Origin: Nocardioides deserti | Lineage (GTDB): Bacteria; Actinomycetota; Actinomycetes; Propionibacteriales; Nocardioidaceae | Assembly (NCBI RefSeq): GCF_014266025.1 | Contig: NZ_JACMYC010000001.1 | Location: 310,001-374,000 of the forward strand | DNA: 64,000 nt | Direction: 5' to 3' | Shown here: positions 8,173 to 17,333 of the stretch, in pieces | Layout: every line of letters starts with the position of its first letter | How positions within the stretch are numbered: position 1 is the first letter of the stretch | The notes under the pieces: model-generated | What the model was told of the DNA's origin: nothing | Seen by the model: only the letters and a program-made list of their open reading frames with translations | The model's database searches: none | Program-made: the position numbers and the translations under genes

Positions 8173-9012
8173 GTGGCAGCGATCACCGACGTCGGCAGCG
8201 CCATCCTCCGGGAGCGGCGCGCGCGCCTGGAGGAGTACGGCGACCAGCTGCTGTTCTACGTCAAGGCGCTGGCCTGGACGCCGCGGGCGATCCGCCGCTA
8301 CCCGCGCGAGATCCTCAACACCCTCGCCGAGGTGTCCTTCGGCGTCGGCGGCCTGTCGGTCATCGCCGGCACGGTCGGCGTCATCGCCTTCCTGGCGTTC
8401 TTCGCCGGCACCGAGGTCGGCATCCAGGGCTACGCCTCGCTCAGCCAGCTCGGTGTCTCGAAGTTCACCGCGTTCATCTCCGCCTACTTCAACACCCGCG
8501 AGGTGGCGCCGCTGATCTCGGCGATCGCGCTCGCCGCGACCGTCGGCTGCGGCTACACCGCCCGCCTGGGCGCGATGCGGATCAGCGAGGAGATCGACGC
8601 GCTCGAGGTGATGGGCATCCCGTCGCTGCCGTTCCTCGTGACGACCCGGATGATCGCGGCGTTCATCGCGGTCATCCCGTTGTACGTCGTGGCGCTGAGC
8701 GCGTCGTACCTCTCGCCGCGGTTGATCACGACGATGGTCTACGGGCAGTCGGCCGGCACCTACGACCACTACTTCCTGCAGTTCCTGCCGCCGATCGACA
8801 TGCTGTGGTCGTTCTTCAAGCTGATCTTCCTGGCCGTGGCGATCATCCTGATCCACTGCTACTACGGCTACACCGCCTCGGGCGGACCGGCCGGCGTGGG
8901 CACGGCCGTCGGCCGGGCGATCCGCACGAGCATCGTGACCACGGTCGTCGCCGACTTCTTCCTCAGCTTCGCGATCTGGGGCTCCACCACGACCGTCCGG
9001 ATCACGGGGTAG
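8173..9012 (+). CDS. yrbE4B: Mce4-type permease subunit YrbE4B (MlaE family)
   Basis: 279 aa from GTG 8173, one base after the yrbE4A stop. It is the second MlaE-type permease, with the family loop GYTARLGAMRISEEIDALEVMG followed by PFLVTTRMIAA and about five TM segments. It pairs with YrbE4A to form the membrane channel of the Mce ABC importer. Length and order (A then B, then six mce genes) are as in mycobacterial mce operons. Confidence 0.9.
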   Translation: MAAITDVGSAILRERRARLEEYGDQLLFYVKALAWTPRAIRRYPREILNTLAEVSFGVGGLSVIAGTVGVIAFLAFFAGTEVGIQGYASLSQLGVSKFTAFISAYFNTREVAPLISAIALAATVGCGYTARLGAMRISEEIDALEVMGIPSLPFLVTTRMIAAFIAVIPLYVVALSASYLSPRLITTMVYGQSAGTYDHYFLQFLPPIDMLWSFFKLIFLAVAIILIHCYYGYTASGGPAGVGTAVGRAIRTSIVTTVVADFFLSFAIWGSTTTVRITG

Positions 9013-9016
9013 CGGC

Positions 9017-10330
9017 GTGCTGGTCAACATCCACCACGACACCCCGGGCGAGCACCGGCGGCTGCTGGTCGCCGGCGTGGCGTTCCTGACGGTGATCGGG
9101 CTGCTGCTGTGGCTGTCGGTGGCGATCTACAACAAGGAGTTCGAGCGCGCCACGCGGATGACGCTCCAGGCCGACCGCGCCGGCCTGCAGCTCGCGGTCA
9201 ACGGCGACGTCCGCTACCACGGCGTGCTCGTGGGGCGGATCGACTCGATCGGCCAGGACGGCGAGCAGGCGGTCATCGACGTCGCGCTCCAGCCCGACGC
9301 CGCGCGCGACATCCCGCGCAACGTGCGGGTGGAGATCCTCCCGACGACGCTGTTCGGTCAGAAGTTCGTCTCCCTGGTCGAGCCCGCCGATCCGTCGGCG
9401 GAGCCGGTCGCCGACGGCGACGTGGTGCCGGCCGACCGGGTCGAGACCAACGTCGAGCTGAGCCGGATCCTCGCGAACCTCTTCCCGCTGCTGCGCTCGG
9501 TCAAGCCGGCCGAGCTCAACAGCACGCTCTACGCGCTGGCCTCCGCGTTGGCCGGCCGCGGCGAGGACGTCGGCGCGCTGCTGGAGCGGCTCGACGGCTA
9601 CACCGGGAGGCTGGCCGACCGGCTGCCGACCCTCGAGCAGGACCTCGAGCTGATCGCCGACGTCTCCGGCACCTACGAGCGCGCCGCTCCGGACGTGCTC
9701 CGGCTGCTGCGCAACGCGACGGTCTCGGCGCGCACGGTCGCCGACCAGGAGGCGCAGCTCTCCTCCTTCATCGGCGACGTCACCGGCATGGCCGAGACCA
9801 CCACCCGCGTGCTGGCCGAGAACGAGGACGGCATCATCCGGCTCGGTGAGCTGTCCCGGCCGCTGCTGCGGCTGCTCGACACCTACGCGCCGCAGTACCC
9901 CTGCCTGCTCGAGGGTCTCGACATCTATACCGCGAAGCTCGCCGAGATCTTCGAGAACGACCGGGTCAATCAGGTGCTCGAGCTGGGCTCGGTGCAGAAG
10001 CCTGCGTACGACGTCAACGACCGCCCGGAGTACGCCGAGGTCGGCCACGGACCGTGGTGCGCGGGCCTGCCGCGGCCGAGCGGCCCGAACAGCACGCCGC
10101 TCGCGGACGGCAGCGACCAGGACGAGATCGCCGGCTCGACGCTGCCGTTCCGGACCGTCGACCCTGCGTCGTACCGCAACCCGACCAAGGGGTACGCCGG
10201 CACCGTCCCCGAGCAGCGCCTGGTCAACGTCCTGCTGGCCTCCGAGGCGGGGCTGTCCTACCGCGACCTCGGATCGCTCTCGGCGCTCCTCTACGGCCCG
10301 CAGGTGCGCGGGACGGTGGTGCAGCGGTGA
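9017..10330 (+). CDS. mce4A: Mce family substrate-binding protein MceA
   Basis: 437 aa from GTG 9017, 4 bp after yrbE4B. One N-terminal TM anchor (about 15-35), then an MlaD/MCE domain beginning TLQADRAGLQLAVNGDVRYH with VGRIDSI, followed by a long helical region (about 150-300) and a Cys-containing tail (YPCLLEGL; GPWCAGLPRP). In the family six different Mce proteins assemble a hexameric, tube-like shuttle across the periplasm. Its stop overlaps the next gene (GTGA). Confidence 0.9.
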   Translation: MLVNIHHDTPGEHRRLLVAGVAFLTVIGLLLWLSVAIYNKEFERATRMTLQADRAGLQLAVNGDVRYHGVLVGRIDSIGQDGEQAVIDVALQPDAARDIPRNVRVEILPTTLFGQKFVSLVEPADPSAEPVADGDVVPADRVETNVELSRILANLFPLLRSVKPAELNSTLYALASALAGRGEDVGALLERLDGYTGRLADRLPTLEQDLELIADVSGTYERAAPDVLRLLRNATVSARTVADQEAQLSSFIGDVTGMAETTTRVLAENEDGIIRLGELSRPLLRLLDTYAPQYPCLLEGLDIYTAKLAEIFENDRVNQVLELGSVQKPAYDVNDRPEYAEVGHGPWCAGLPRPSGPNSTPLADGSDQDEIAGSTLPFRTVDPASYRNPTKGYAGTVPEQRLVNVLLASEAGLSYRDLGSLSALLYGPQVRGTVVQR

Positions 10331-11391
10331 GCACGCGCAACACCAGGACGATCGTCGCGGCGGTCAAGCTCGCGATCTTCACCGTGATCTCGATCCTCGT
10401 CACCGGGCTGCTGGCGGTGATCATGGGCAACGTCGGCTTCGGCGACAAGCGCACGGTCAACGCCGAGTTCACCAGCGCGAGCATGCTCCAGGAGGGCGAC
10501 GACGTCCGGATCGCCGGCATCCCGGTCGGCGAGGTCAAGGAGATCGAGCTGCACGAGCGCAGCCGCGCGATGGTCACCTTCACCGTGGCCGCCGACGTGC
10601 CGCTCACGACGAACAGCCGCGCGGAGATCCGCTACCTCAACGTCGTCGGCGACCGCTACCTCGCGCTCGAGGAAGGGCCGAAGGGCGGCAAGCGGCTCGG
10701 CGACGACGCCACCATGCCGGTCAGCCGGACCGAGCCGGCGCTGGACCTGACCGCGCTCTACAACGGCTTCCAGCCGCTCTTCTCCGCGCTCGACCCGAAG
10801 GCGGTCAACGAGCTCTCCCAGAACATCATCGACGTGCTCCAGGGGGAGTCCGGCACCGTGCAGGGCCTGCTCGCCCGGACCGCGTCGCTCACCAACACCC
10901 TCGCGAACCGCGACGAGCTGATCGGCGACGTCATCACGAACCTCGACGAGCTGCTCGGGACCGTCGACCGCCGCCGCACCCAGCTCTCCGAGCTGGTGCT
11001 GGGGCTCGAGGAGTGGATGGGCAACCTGGCCGAGGACCGCGACGTCATCGGCACCTCCGTGCAGAACCTCTCCGAGCTGACCGACACCGTCGCCGACCTG
11101 CTCACCCGCGCCCGGCCGCTGCTGGCCGAGGACGTGCGCGAGCTGCGCACCCTCGTGCGCACGCTGTCGAAGCAGGAGAACCTCGAGGTGCTGACCAAGC
11201 TGCTCGACCGGCTGCCCGAGGCGATGACCGACCAGACCCGGATCGGGACCTACGGCTCTTGGTACAACTACTACCTCTGCGACTTCGAGGGCAGCATCAA
11301 GCTGCCGAAGATCCTCGGCATCGACCTCGGTTGGCTCGAGGACGCGCTCAACGACCTGTCCTTCCACAGCACCGCTCCGAGGTGCCAGTGA
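10327..11391 (+). CDS. mce4B: Mce family protein MceB
   Basis: 354 aa from GTG 10327 (4-bp overlap). N-terminal TM (about 10-32), MCE domain with the pattern EGDDVRIAGIPVGEVKEIEL and YLNVVGDRYLAL, then the long helical segment and a Cys-bearing C-terminus (YYLCDFEG, PRCQ). The order A-B-C-D-E-F is intact, so this is the B subunit of the hexamer. Confidence 0.88.
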   Translation: MSTRNTRTIVAAVKLAIFTVISILVTGLLAVIMGNVGFGDKRTVNAEFTSASMLQEGDDVRIAGIPVGEVKEIELHERSRAMVTFTVAADVPLTTNSRAEIRYLNVVGDRYLALEEGPKGGKRLGDDATMPVSRTEPALDLTALYNGFQPLFSALDPKAVNELSQNIIDVLQGESGTVQGLLARTASLTNTLANRDELIGDVITNLDELLGTVDRRRTQLSELVLGLEEWMGNLAEDRDVIGTSVQNLSELTDTVADLLTRARPLLAEDVRELRTLVRTLSKQENLEVLTKLLDRLPEAMTDQTRIGTYGSWYNYYLCDFEGSIKLPKILGIDLGWLEDALNDLSFHSTAPRCQ

Positions 11392-11404
11392 TGGGGAGCC
11401 GGTA

Positions 11405-12388
11405 GTGGGCGCGCGCGGACGCAGCGACCGCCAGGTCCTGCGCTTCGGCGTGGTGGCCCTGGTGGTGCTGCTCGTGGTGATGGCGGCGGCGTTCAACCTG
11501 CAGAAGTTCCCCGGTTTCCGGGGCGTCGGCTACCACGCCGAGCTGAGCGACGCGAGCGGCCTGCGGCCGGGACACATGGTGCAGATCGCCGGCAAGCGGG
11601 TCGGCCGGGTCAACGGCATGTCGGTCGAGGACGGCGTGGTCGTCGTCGACTTCGAGCTCGACGCCGGCACCGAGCTCGGGCCGGAGAGCCGCGCGTCGGT
11701 GGAGGTGCTCAACCTGCTGGGGGAGAAGTACCTCGAGGTCGTGCCGAGCGACGAGGGCCAGCTCGAGGAGGGCGGCACCATCCCCGTCGAGCGCACCCAG
11801 TCGGCGTACGACATCGTCAACGTGCTCGGCGACCTGACCAGCACCACCGAGGCCATCGACGACGAGCAGCTCGGCGAGGCGCTCGACGTCATCTCCGAGA
11901 CCCTCGACGGCGCGGCACCGGAGATCCAGGACAGCTTCACCGGCCTGTCCCGGCTCTCGCGCACGATCGCCAGCCGCGACGAGGACCTCGCCGGCCTGCT
12001 CGACCGGGCGGAGTCGGTCACCGGCCTGCTGGCCGACCGGCGCGGCGACCTCGTGCAGCTGATGGCCAGCAGCAGCCAGGTCTTCGACGAGCTCGACCGG
12101 CGTGAGGAAGCCATCCACCGGCTCCTCGTCGGCGCCCGCCAGCTCGCCGTGCAGCTGCGCGGCCTGGCCGAGGACAACGAGGACGAGATCGGCCCCGCGC
12201 TGCGCGACCTGCGCACGGTCACCACGATGCTGCGCGACCGCCGCGACCAGCTGAGCAAGACCGCGAAGGCCGTCGGGCCGTACGCAGACATCCTCGGCCA
12301 CATCGTCGGCACCGGCCCGTGGTTCGACGCCTACCTGGTCAACCTGCTCGGCCTCGCCGGCGAGTTCGTCCCCGGACGGAGGAACTGA
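11405..12388 (+). CDS. mce4C: Mce family protein MceC
   Basis: 327 aa from GTG 11405. TM anchor about 11-30, MCE domain (AELSDASGLRPGHMVQIAGK, VGRVNG; VEVLNLLGEKYLEVVP), then helical repeats and a short C-terminus ending VPGRRN with no extended tail. Sits 13 bp after mceB and 3 bp before mceD. Confidence 0.88.
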   Translation: MGARGRSDRQVLRFGVVALVVLLVVMAAAFNLQKFPGFRGVGYHAELSDASGLRPGHMVQIAGKRVGRVNGMSVEDGVVVVDFELDAGTELGPESRASVEVLNLLGEKYLEVVPSDEGQLEEGGTIPVERTQSAYDIVNVLGDLTSTTEAIDDEQLGEALDVISETLDGAAPEIQDSFTGLSRLSRTIASRDEDLAGLLDRAESVTGLLADRRGDLVQLMASSSQVFDELDRREEAIHRLLVGARQLAVQLRGLAEDNEDEIGPALRDLRTVTTMLRDRRDQLSKTAKAVGPYADILGHIVGTGPWFDAYLVNLLGLAGEFVPGRRN

Positions 12389-12391
12389 GCG

Positions 12392-13558
12392 ATGCCCCGG
12401 ATCACGATGAAGGCCGCCGGCGGCCTGGTCGCCGCGCTGCTGCTCCTCGGCACGGTGCTGGTGCTCGTCGACGGCGACAGCGGCCGCAAGACGGTCACGG
12501 CGCACTTCGCCCGGGCCGTCAGCGTCTTCGTCGGTACCGAGGTGCGGATCCTCGGCGTGCCGGTCGGCGAGGTGACCGCGGTGGTGCCGGAGGGGGAGTC
12601 CGTGCGCGTCGAGATGGAGTACGACGACGCCTACGACGTGCCGAAGGACGCGCGGGCGGTCATCGTCACCCCGACGCTGGTGGCCGACCGGTTCATCCAG
12701 CTCACCCCCGTGCACACGAGCGGGCCGGTGATGGCCGACGGCGCCGACATCCCGCTCGCGGAGACCGCGAGCCCGGTCGAGCTGGACCGGATCTACGAGA
12801 GCCTCTCGACCCTGGCGAACGCGCTGGGCCCCAACGGCGCCAACAGGAACGGGTCGCTCGACACGCTGCTGGCCTCCGGTGCCGAGGCGCTCGGCGGGCA
12901 GGGCCGCACGGCCAACCAGCTGGTCCGCGACCTCTCGGCCGCGGCGACGACGTTCGGCGACAACAGCGGCGACCTGTTCGGCACCGTGAAGCAGCTCGAC
13001 GCCTTCACCCGGACGCTGGCGCGCAACGACGACCTGGTCGACGAGTTCATGGGCGACCTCGGCCGCGCCACCGAGCAGCTGTCGGGGGAGCGGGAGGAGC
13101 TCGGCGCCGCGCTCGAGGCGCTCGCGGGCGCCGTCGGCACCGTCGAGGCGTTCGTCAAGGACAACCGCAAGGCCCTCGTCGGCGAGGTCGAGGACCTCAC
13201 CGACGTCCTCGACGTGCTGGTCGCGGAGAAGGAGTCCCTCACGCAGGCCATCGAGAAGGGACCGCTCGGCCTCGGCAACCTCGCCCTCGGCTTCGACACC
13301 AAGACCGGGTCGCAGAACGCACGGATCCAGGTCGGCCCCAACGTCGAGGACCTCGACGGCTTCCTTTGCGCGGTCGTCAACAACGCCGGTGTCCCGGCCG
13401 CCAAGACGGTCTGCAAGCTCCTCGAGTCGCTGCTGGAGCCGCTCGGCCTCGCCCTGCCCACCGGTCCCGCCCGCTCGGCGGCACCCGATACCCGGGTCCC
13501 GGGCGAGGCCGTCCCGGCCATGGACCTGCGCGAGCTGCTCGGAGGTGGTCCCCGATGA
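12392..13558 (+). CDS. mce4D: Mce family protein MceD
   Basis: 388 aa. TM anchor about 8-26; MCE domain with VGTEVRILGVPVGEVTAV and an ADRFIQL strand; helical region to about 300; two Cys near the end (FLCAVVNNAG, KTVCKLL). The C-terminal 40 residues are Pro/Ala-rich. Stop overlaps the lipoprotein gene by 4 bp (ATGA). Confidence 0.88.
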   Translation: MPRITMKAAGGLVAALLLLGTVLVLVDGDSGRKTVTAHFARAVSVFVGTEVRILGVPVGEVTAVVPEGESVRVEMEYDDAYDVPKDARAVIVTPTLVADRFIQLTPVHTSGPVMADGADIPLAETASPVELDRIYESLSTLANALGPNGANRNGSLDTLLASGAEALGGQGRTANQLVRDLSAAATTFGDNSGDLFGTVKQLDAFTRTLARNDDLVDEFMGDLGRATEQLSGEREELGAALEALAGAVGTVEAFVKDNRKALVGEVEDLTDVLDVLVAEKESLTQAIEKGPLGLGNLALGFDTKTGSQNARIQVGPNVEDLDGFLCAVVNNAGVPAAKTVCKLLESLLEPLGLALPTGPARSAAPDTRVPGEAVPAMDLRELLGGGPR

Positions 13559-14757
13559 GCACCACGACGAGGACGTCCAGAAGCCCGCTGGCAGGGCTGG
13601 TGTCGCTGGCGCTGGCCGTCCCGCTGCTGGCGGCCTGCGACTTCGACGGCGCCTACGACCTGCCGCTGCCCGGAAGCCCGGTCAGCGGCGAGGAGACGTT
13701 CACGGTGACCGCTGAGTTCGACGACGTGCTCAACGTCGTGCCCCGCTCGCCGGTCATGGTGAGCGACGTCGTGGTCGGCGAGGTGGACGAGGTCGAGCGT
13801 GACGGGTGGAACGCCGTCGTACGCCTCAAGATCCGGCAGGACATCGAGCTGCCCGACAACGCGATCGCCGAGATCCGCCAGACGAGCCTGCTCGGCGAGA
13901 AGTACGTCGCGCTCGAGGAGCCCGCGGGCCGGGCGCGCGGCCGGCTCGAGGACGGCGACCGGCTCGGGCTCGCGGACACGGGCCGCAACCCGGAGGTGGA
14001 GGAGGTGCTCGGCGCGCTGTCGTTCCTGCTCAGCGGCGGTGGCGTCGGCCAGATCAAGCAGATCAGCGACGAGGTCAACGACATGCTTTCCGGGCGCACC
14101 GACGACGTGAGGTCGCTGTTCAACCAGCTCGAGCAGCTCGTCGGCGGGCTGGACGAGCAGATGGACGACATCGTCTCGGCGATGGAGTCGCTCGACACGC
14201 TCGCCCGCACGCTCAACCGCGAGTCGCGCACGATCACCGACGCCATCGAGGCGACCGGACCGGCGCTGGAGGTCCTCAACCAGCAGCACGACCAGCTGGT
14301 CGCGATGCTCGGGCAGCTCGACGAGCTCGGCGAGGTCGGCACCCGGGTCATCAACGGCACCAAGGAGAACCTCCTGGCCGACCTCGACCACCTCCGGCCG
14401 ATCCTGCGGCGCCTCAACGAGACCGGCGACTCGCTGCCCCGCGGGCTGTCGCTGCTGATCAGCTTCCCGTTCCCGGAGCAGGCCAGCGAGATCGTCAAGG
14501 GTGACTACGCCAACGCGAAGTTCGCCCTGGACGTCTCCTTGGAGGGGATCACCCAGCTCATCGAGCAGCCCGGCGACGGGCCGACGATCCCGCTGCCCGA
14601 CATCCCCGGGTTGCCCGACCTGCCCGACATCCCGCTCCCGGACATCCCCGGCCTGCCCACGCTGCCCGGCCTCGGCCGGGCCGGCGAAGCGGGCTACACC
14701 CGGGACATGTCGGTCGGCACCGGCGGCGGCCTGCTCGCCGAGGGGCTGGGCCGATGA
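13555..14757 (+). CDS. mce4E: Mce family lipoprotein MceE (LprN type)
   Basis: 400 aa. The signal sequence ends in a lipobox, VPLLAAC (Cys about residue 28), so the protein is predicted to be lipid-anchored like LprN in mycobacteria. The MCE domain follows (SPVMVSDVVVGEVDEV; IRQTSLLGEKYVAL). The C-terminus carries a Pro/Leu/Asp repeat, several copies of LPDIPGLP, about residues 343-370, then a Gly-rich end. Such proline-rich tails are common in Mce proteins and of unknown function. Confidence 0.9.
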   Translation: MSTTTRTSRSPLAGLVSLALAVPLLAACDFDGAYDLPLPGSPVSGEETFTVTAEFDDVLNVVPRSPVMVSDVVVGEVDEVERDGWNAVVRLKIRQDIELPDNAIAEIRQTSLLGEKYVALEEPAGRARGRLEDGDRLGLADTGRNPEVEEVLGALSFLLSGGGVGQIKQISDEVNDMLSGRTDDVRSLFNQLEQLVGGLDEQMDDIVSAMESLDTLARTLNRESRTITDAIEATGPALEVLNQQHDQLVAMLGQLDELGEVGTRVINGTKENLLADLDHLRPILRRLNETGDSLPRGLSLLISFPFPEQASEIVKGDYANAKFALDVSLEGITQLIEQPGDGPTIPLPDIPGLPDLPDIPLPDIPGLPTLPGLGRAGEAGYTRDMSVGTGGGLLAEGLGR

Positions 14758-15986
14758 CACGCGGCGTCAAGGTCCGGCTGGTGCTCTTCGTGGCGCTGGC
14801 CGCGGTCGGCATCGTCTACGTGACCGGCACCTACCTGGGGCTGGTCGACCGGCTGCTCGGCCGCGGCCTGACCATCTCGGCGACGCTCCCGGACTCCGGC
14901 GGCCTGTTCGTCGGCAGCGAGGTGACCTACCGCGGCGTGAAGGTCGGCAAGGTCTCGGCGATGGACGTGACCCGTGAGGGCCTCGAGGCGGAGCTCGCGC
15001 TCGAGGACGGCACCCAGGTCCCGCTCGACGCGAAGGTGGAGGTGCACAACCTCTCCGCGGTCGGGGAGCAGTACCTCGACATCGTCCCCGAGGACGGCGA
15101 CGGGCCGTACGCCGAGGACGGCGCCGTGCTGGCGGGCGACACCGACAGCCTGCCGGTGGGGGAGGACGAGCTGCTGATCGACCTCGACCAGCTCGTCTCC
15201 TCCGTCGACCAGGGCAACCTCTCGACCGTCATCGAGGAGCTCGGCCTGGCCTTCGAGGACACCGCCGGCCCGCTGGAGCGGATGGTCGACAGCGGCTCGC
15301 GCTTCGTCGAGGCAGCGCTGGCCAACGAGGAGTCGACGTTCCGGCTGCTCGACAACGGCCGCACCGTCCTACGCACCCAGCAGGAGCACCGCGGCGACAT
15401 CCGCGCGTTCGCCCGGTCGCTGGCCGACCTCACCGGCACCCTGCGCGGCAAGGACCCCGAGCTGCGCACGGTCCTCGAGGGCGGCGCGAGCGCGGTGCGC
15501 GAGGTGGAGAAGCTGATGGCGGGGCTGGAGCCGACCATGCCGGTCTTCATCGGCAACCTGGTGACGCTGAACCAGATCGTCACGACCCGGCTGCCGGCCG
15601 TCGAGCAGCTGCTCGTGACGTTCCCGAAGATCGTCGCGAACGGCTTCACCGGCACGCCCGGCGACGGCTACGGCCACATCAACCTCCAGCTGGCCCAGAA
15701 CCCCGGCCCGTGCCGCGAGGGCTTCATGCCGAGCGAGGACTGGCGGCCGTCCTCCGACCTCACCGACGCCCCGATCTACCCGGCCACCTGCCTGTCCGGG
15801 CCGCCGTACAACCAGCGCGGCCCGAAGTACGCGCCGCGCTTCGGCGGCAGCACCAACCGGGCTGCGCCGGGCGCTACCCTCGCCGACGAACCGGCCGTGC
15901 GGGTCGGGACGAAGGGTGGGTTGCGCGACGTGTTCGGCGAGGACTCGTGGCGCTGGATGCTCATCGGTCCGCAGGAGGGGATGTGA
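14754..15986 (+). CDS. mce4F: Mce family protein MceF
   Basis: 410 aa, ATG overlapping the mceE stop (ATGA). TM anchor about 8-28; MCE domain with GGLFVGSEVTYRGVKVGKV and NLSAVGEQYLDIVP; helical region; C-terminal domain with Cys pair (NPGPCREGFMP, YPATCLSGPPYN) typical of MceF. Ends the set of six. Its stop overlaps the Mas gene (ATGTGA arrangement). Confidence 0.9.
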   Translation: MTRGVKVRLVLFVALAAVGIVYVTGTYLGLVDRLLGRGLTISATLPDSGGLFVGSEVTYRGVKVGKVSAMDVTREGLEAELALEDGTQVPLDAKVEVHNLSAVGEQYLDIVPEDGDGPYAEDGAVLAGDTDSLPVGEDELLIDLDQLVSSVDQGNLSTVIEELGLAFEDTAGPLERMVDSGSRFVEAALANEESTFRLLDNGRTVLRTQQEHRGDIRAFARSLADLTGTLRGKDPELRTVLEGGASAVREVEKLMAGLEPTMPVFIGNLVTLNQIVTTRLPAVEQLLVTFPKIVANGFTGTPGDGYGHINLQLAQNPGPCREGFMPSEDWRPSSDLTDAPIYPATCLSGPPYNQRGPKYAPRFGGSTNRAAPGATLADEPAVRVGTKGGLRDVFGEDSWRWMLIGPQEGM

Positions 15987-16534
15987 GTCGACTGCTGCCC
16001 GCCACGACGTGGGGCCGGGTGACGGCCGTGCTCGCGGTGCTCGCCGTGGCGCTGGCCGGCGCGATCGCCGTCACCGCACTGCGGTCCGACGAGGGCCGCG
16101 ACGCGCTCCAGCAGGCCGTCGGCGTCGCCGGCGACGGGGGCGACGAGGAGCTGACCGCGGCGCACCGCGAGGTGTCCGAGGCGGCGCGTGAGCTGACGCT
16201 GGCCTTCCTCGAGGTCGACCACCGCGACATGGAGCCGCTCACCGACAAGGTCCTGTCCTACGCGACCGGGGAGTTCGAGGAGCAGTACGCCGCCAACGTC
16301 GAGCAGCTCATCGACGCCGCCGAGCGCAACGAGTCGGTCAGCACCGGCTCGGTCGTCGCCCTCGGCGTCGGCGACCTCGACGCCGACTCGGCGCTGGTGT
16401 ACGTCGCCGCCGACAGCGAGGTCGCCAACGTCACCACCGACGGCACCACCCAGTCCCGCTACTACCGCCTCCAGCTCGACATGGTCCGCGAGGACGGCGA
16501 GTGGCTGGCCTCGAACGTGCAGTTCGTGGGCTGA
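15983..16534 (+). CDS. Mce-associated membrane protein (Mas)
   Basis: 183 aa from GTG 15983, overlapping mceF. One N-terminal TM (about 13-33), a short helical stretch (EELTAAHREVSEAARELTLAF) and an NTF2-like C-terminal domain ending in a repeated beta pattern (YRLQLDMVREDGEWLASNVQFVG). This is the usual Mas architecture; mycobacterial mce4 also carries two such genes after mce4F. Mas proteins are thought to stabilise the Mce complex. Confidence 0.85.
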   Translation: MSRLLPATTWGRVTAVLAVLAVALAGAIAVTALRSDEGRDALQQAVGVAGDGGDEELTAAHREVSEAARELTLAFLEVDHRDMEPLTDKVLSYATGEFEEQYAANVEQLIDAAERNESVSTGSVVALGVGDLDADSALVYVAADSEVANVTTDGTTQSRYYRLQLDMVREDGEWLASNVQFVG

Positions 16535-16546
16535 GGTGACCCGACG

Positions 16547-17260
16547 ATGACCGACGAGACCAGCGCCGACACCAAGGCCTGCCCGTTCTGCGCGGAGACC
16601 ATCAAGGCCGCCGCCATCCGCTGTCGCTACTGCGGCTCCGACCTCGAGCCCGAACCCCAGCCCGAACCGCCCCCACCGCTGGTCGAGCAGCGAGCGCCAG
16701 CGAGCGTCGACGAGACCCCGCGAGACGACAGCCGACCTCAGTCCCGCCGCTGGGCCGCGATCGCTCTCGCCGTGCTCGTCCTCGCCCTCGGCATCGTCTT
16801 CGTCCGCATGCTCACGGTCGACGATGGGACCGACGGCCCACCCGACGGCACGACTCCCCTCGCGGACGGCGTGGTCTTCGAGTCCGAGGGCGCGAAGTCG
16901 GCCGGCCTGAGCGCGGCGACGGAGGCGGCGGAGAAGGTGCTGTCGTACTCCGCGGGGACCCTGGACGCGGACATGGAGGCGGCCTTGCCGCTGCTCGCCC
17001 CGCGGATGCAGACGGAGTACCGCGAGACGCTCGAGGCGATCCGCGAGGACACCGAGCGCAACCGCGCGAAGGTCGAGGCGACCGTCGTGGCGGCGTCGGC
17101 CATCTCGGCGAGCGAGCACGACGTGAAGGCGCTGCTCTTCGTCAACCAGGCGACGACCGGCAAGGGCAGCAAGCAGCCGCGCGCCGACCTCAACCGCGTG
17201 GTGGTGACCCTCAGTCGCGGTGAGGGGGACTGGGTCGTGACGGACCTCGACGCCCTCTGA
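16547..17260 (+). CDS. Zinc-ribbon/TM/Mas-like fusion protein
   Basis: 237 aa. The N-terminus has a cytoplasmic zinc ribbon, CPFCAETIKAAAIRCRYCGSD (two CxxC pairs, about 12-30), then a Pro/Glu linker, one TM segment (about 70-87) and an extracellular Mas-like domain (about 115-237) ending VVTLSRGEGDWVVTDLDAL. The second half takes the place of the second Mas gene of mce4 loci. A zinc ribbon on the cytoplasmic side is unusual for Mas proteins and could sense or bind the importer's ATPase (inference). Last gene of the importer operon; the gap to the next operon holds a KstR-like box. Confidence 0.8.
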   Translation: MTDETSADTKACPFCAETIKAAAIRCRYCGSDLEPEPQPEPPPPLVEQRAPASVDETPRDDSRPQSRRWAAIALAVLVLALGIVFVRMLTVDDGTDGPPDGTTPLADGVVFESEGAKSAGLSAATEAAEKVLSYSAGTLDADMEAALPLLAPRMQTEYRETLEAIREDTERNRAKVEATVVAASAISASEHDVKALLFVNQATTGKGSKQPRADLNRVVVTLSRGEGDWVVTDLDAL

Positions 17261-17282
17261 TAGAACTGTCCCCGACCGAACC

Positions 17283-17296
17283 TAGAACACGTTCTA
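17283..17296 (+). promoter_or_regulatory. KstR-like operator (best match in window)
   Basis: TAGAACACGTTCTA fits TnnAACnnGTTnnA exactly, and the extended CTAGAAC-AC-GTTCTAG is palindromic apart from the central two bases. It starts 51 bp before the FNR gene start and separates the importer operon from the FNR-ferredoxin-Hsd4A operon. Confidence 0.88.
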
Positions 17297-17333
17297 GTAG
17301 ACCACCTGGGGCGGGAGGAGCAGGATCGCCGCC

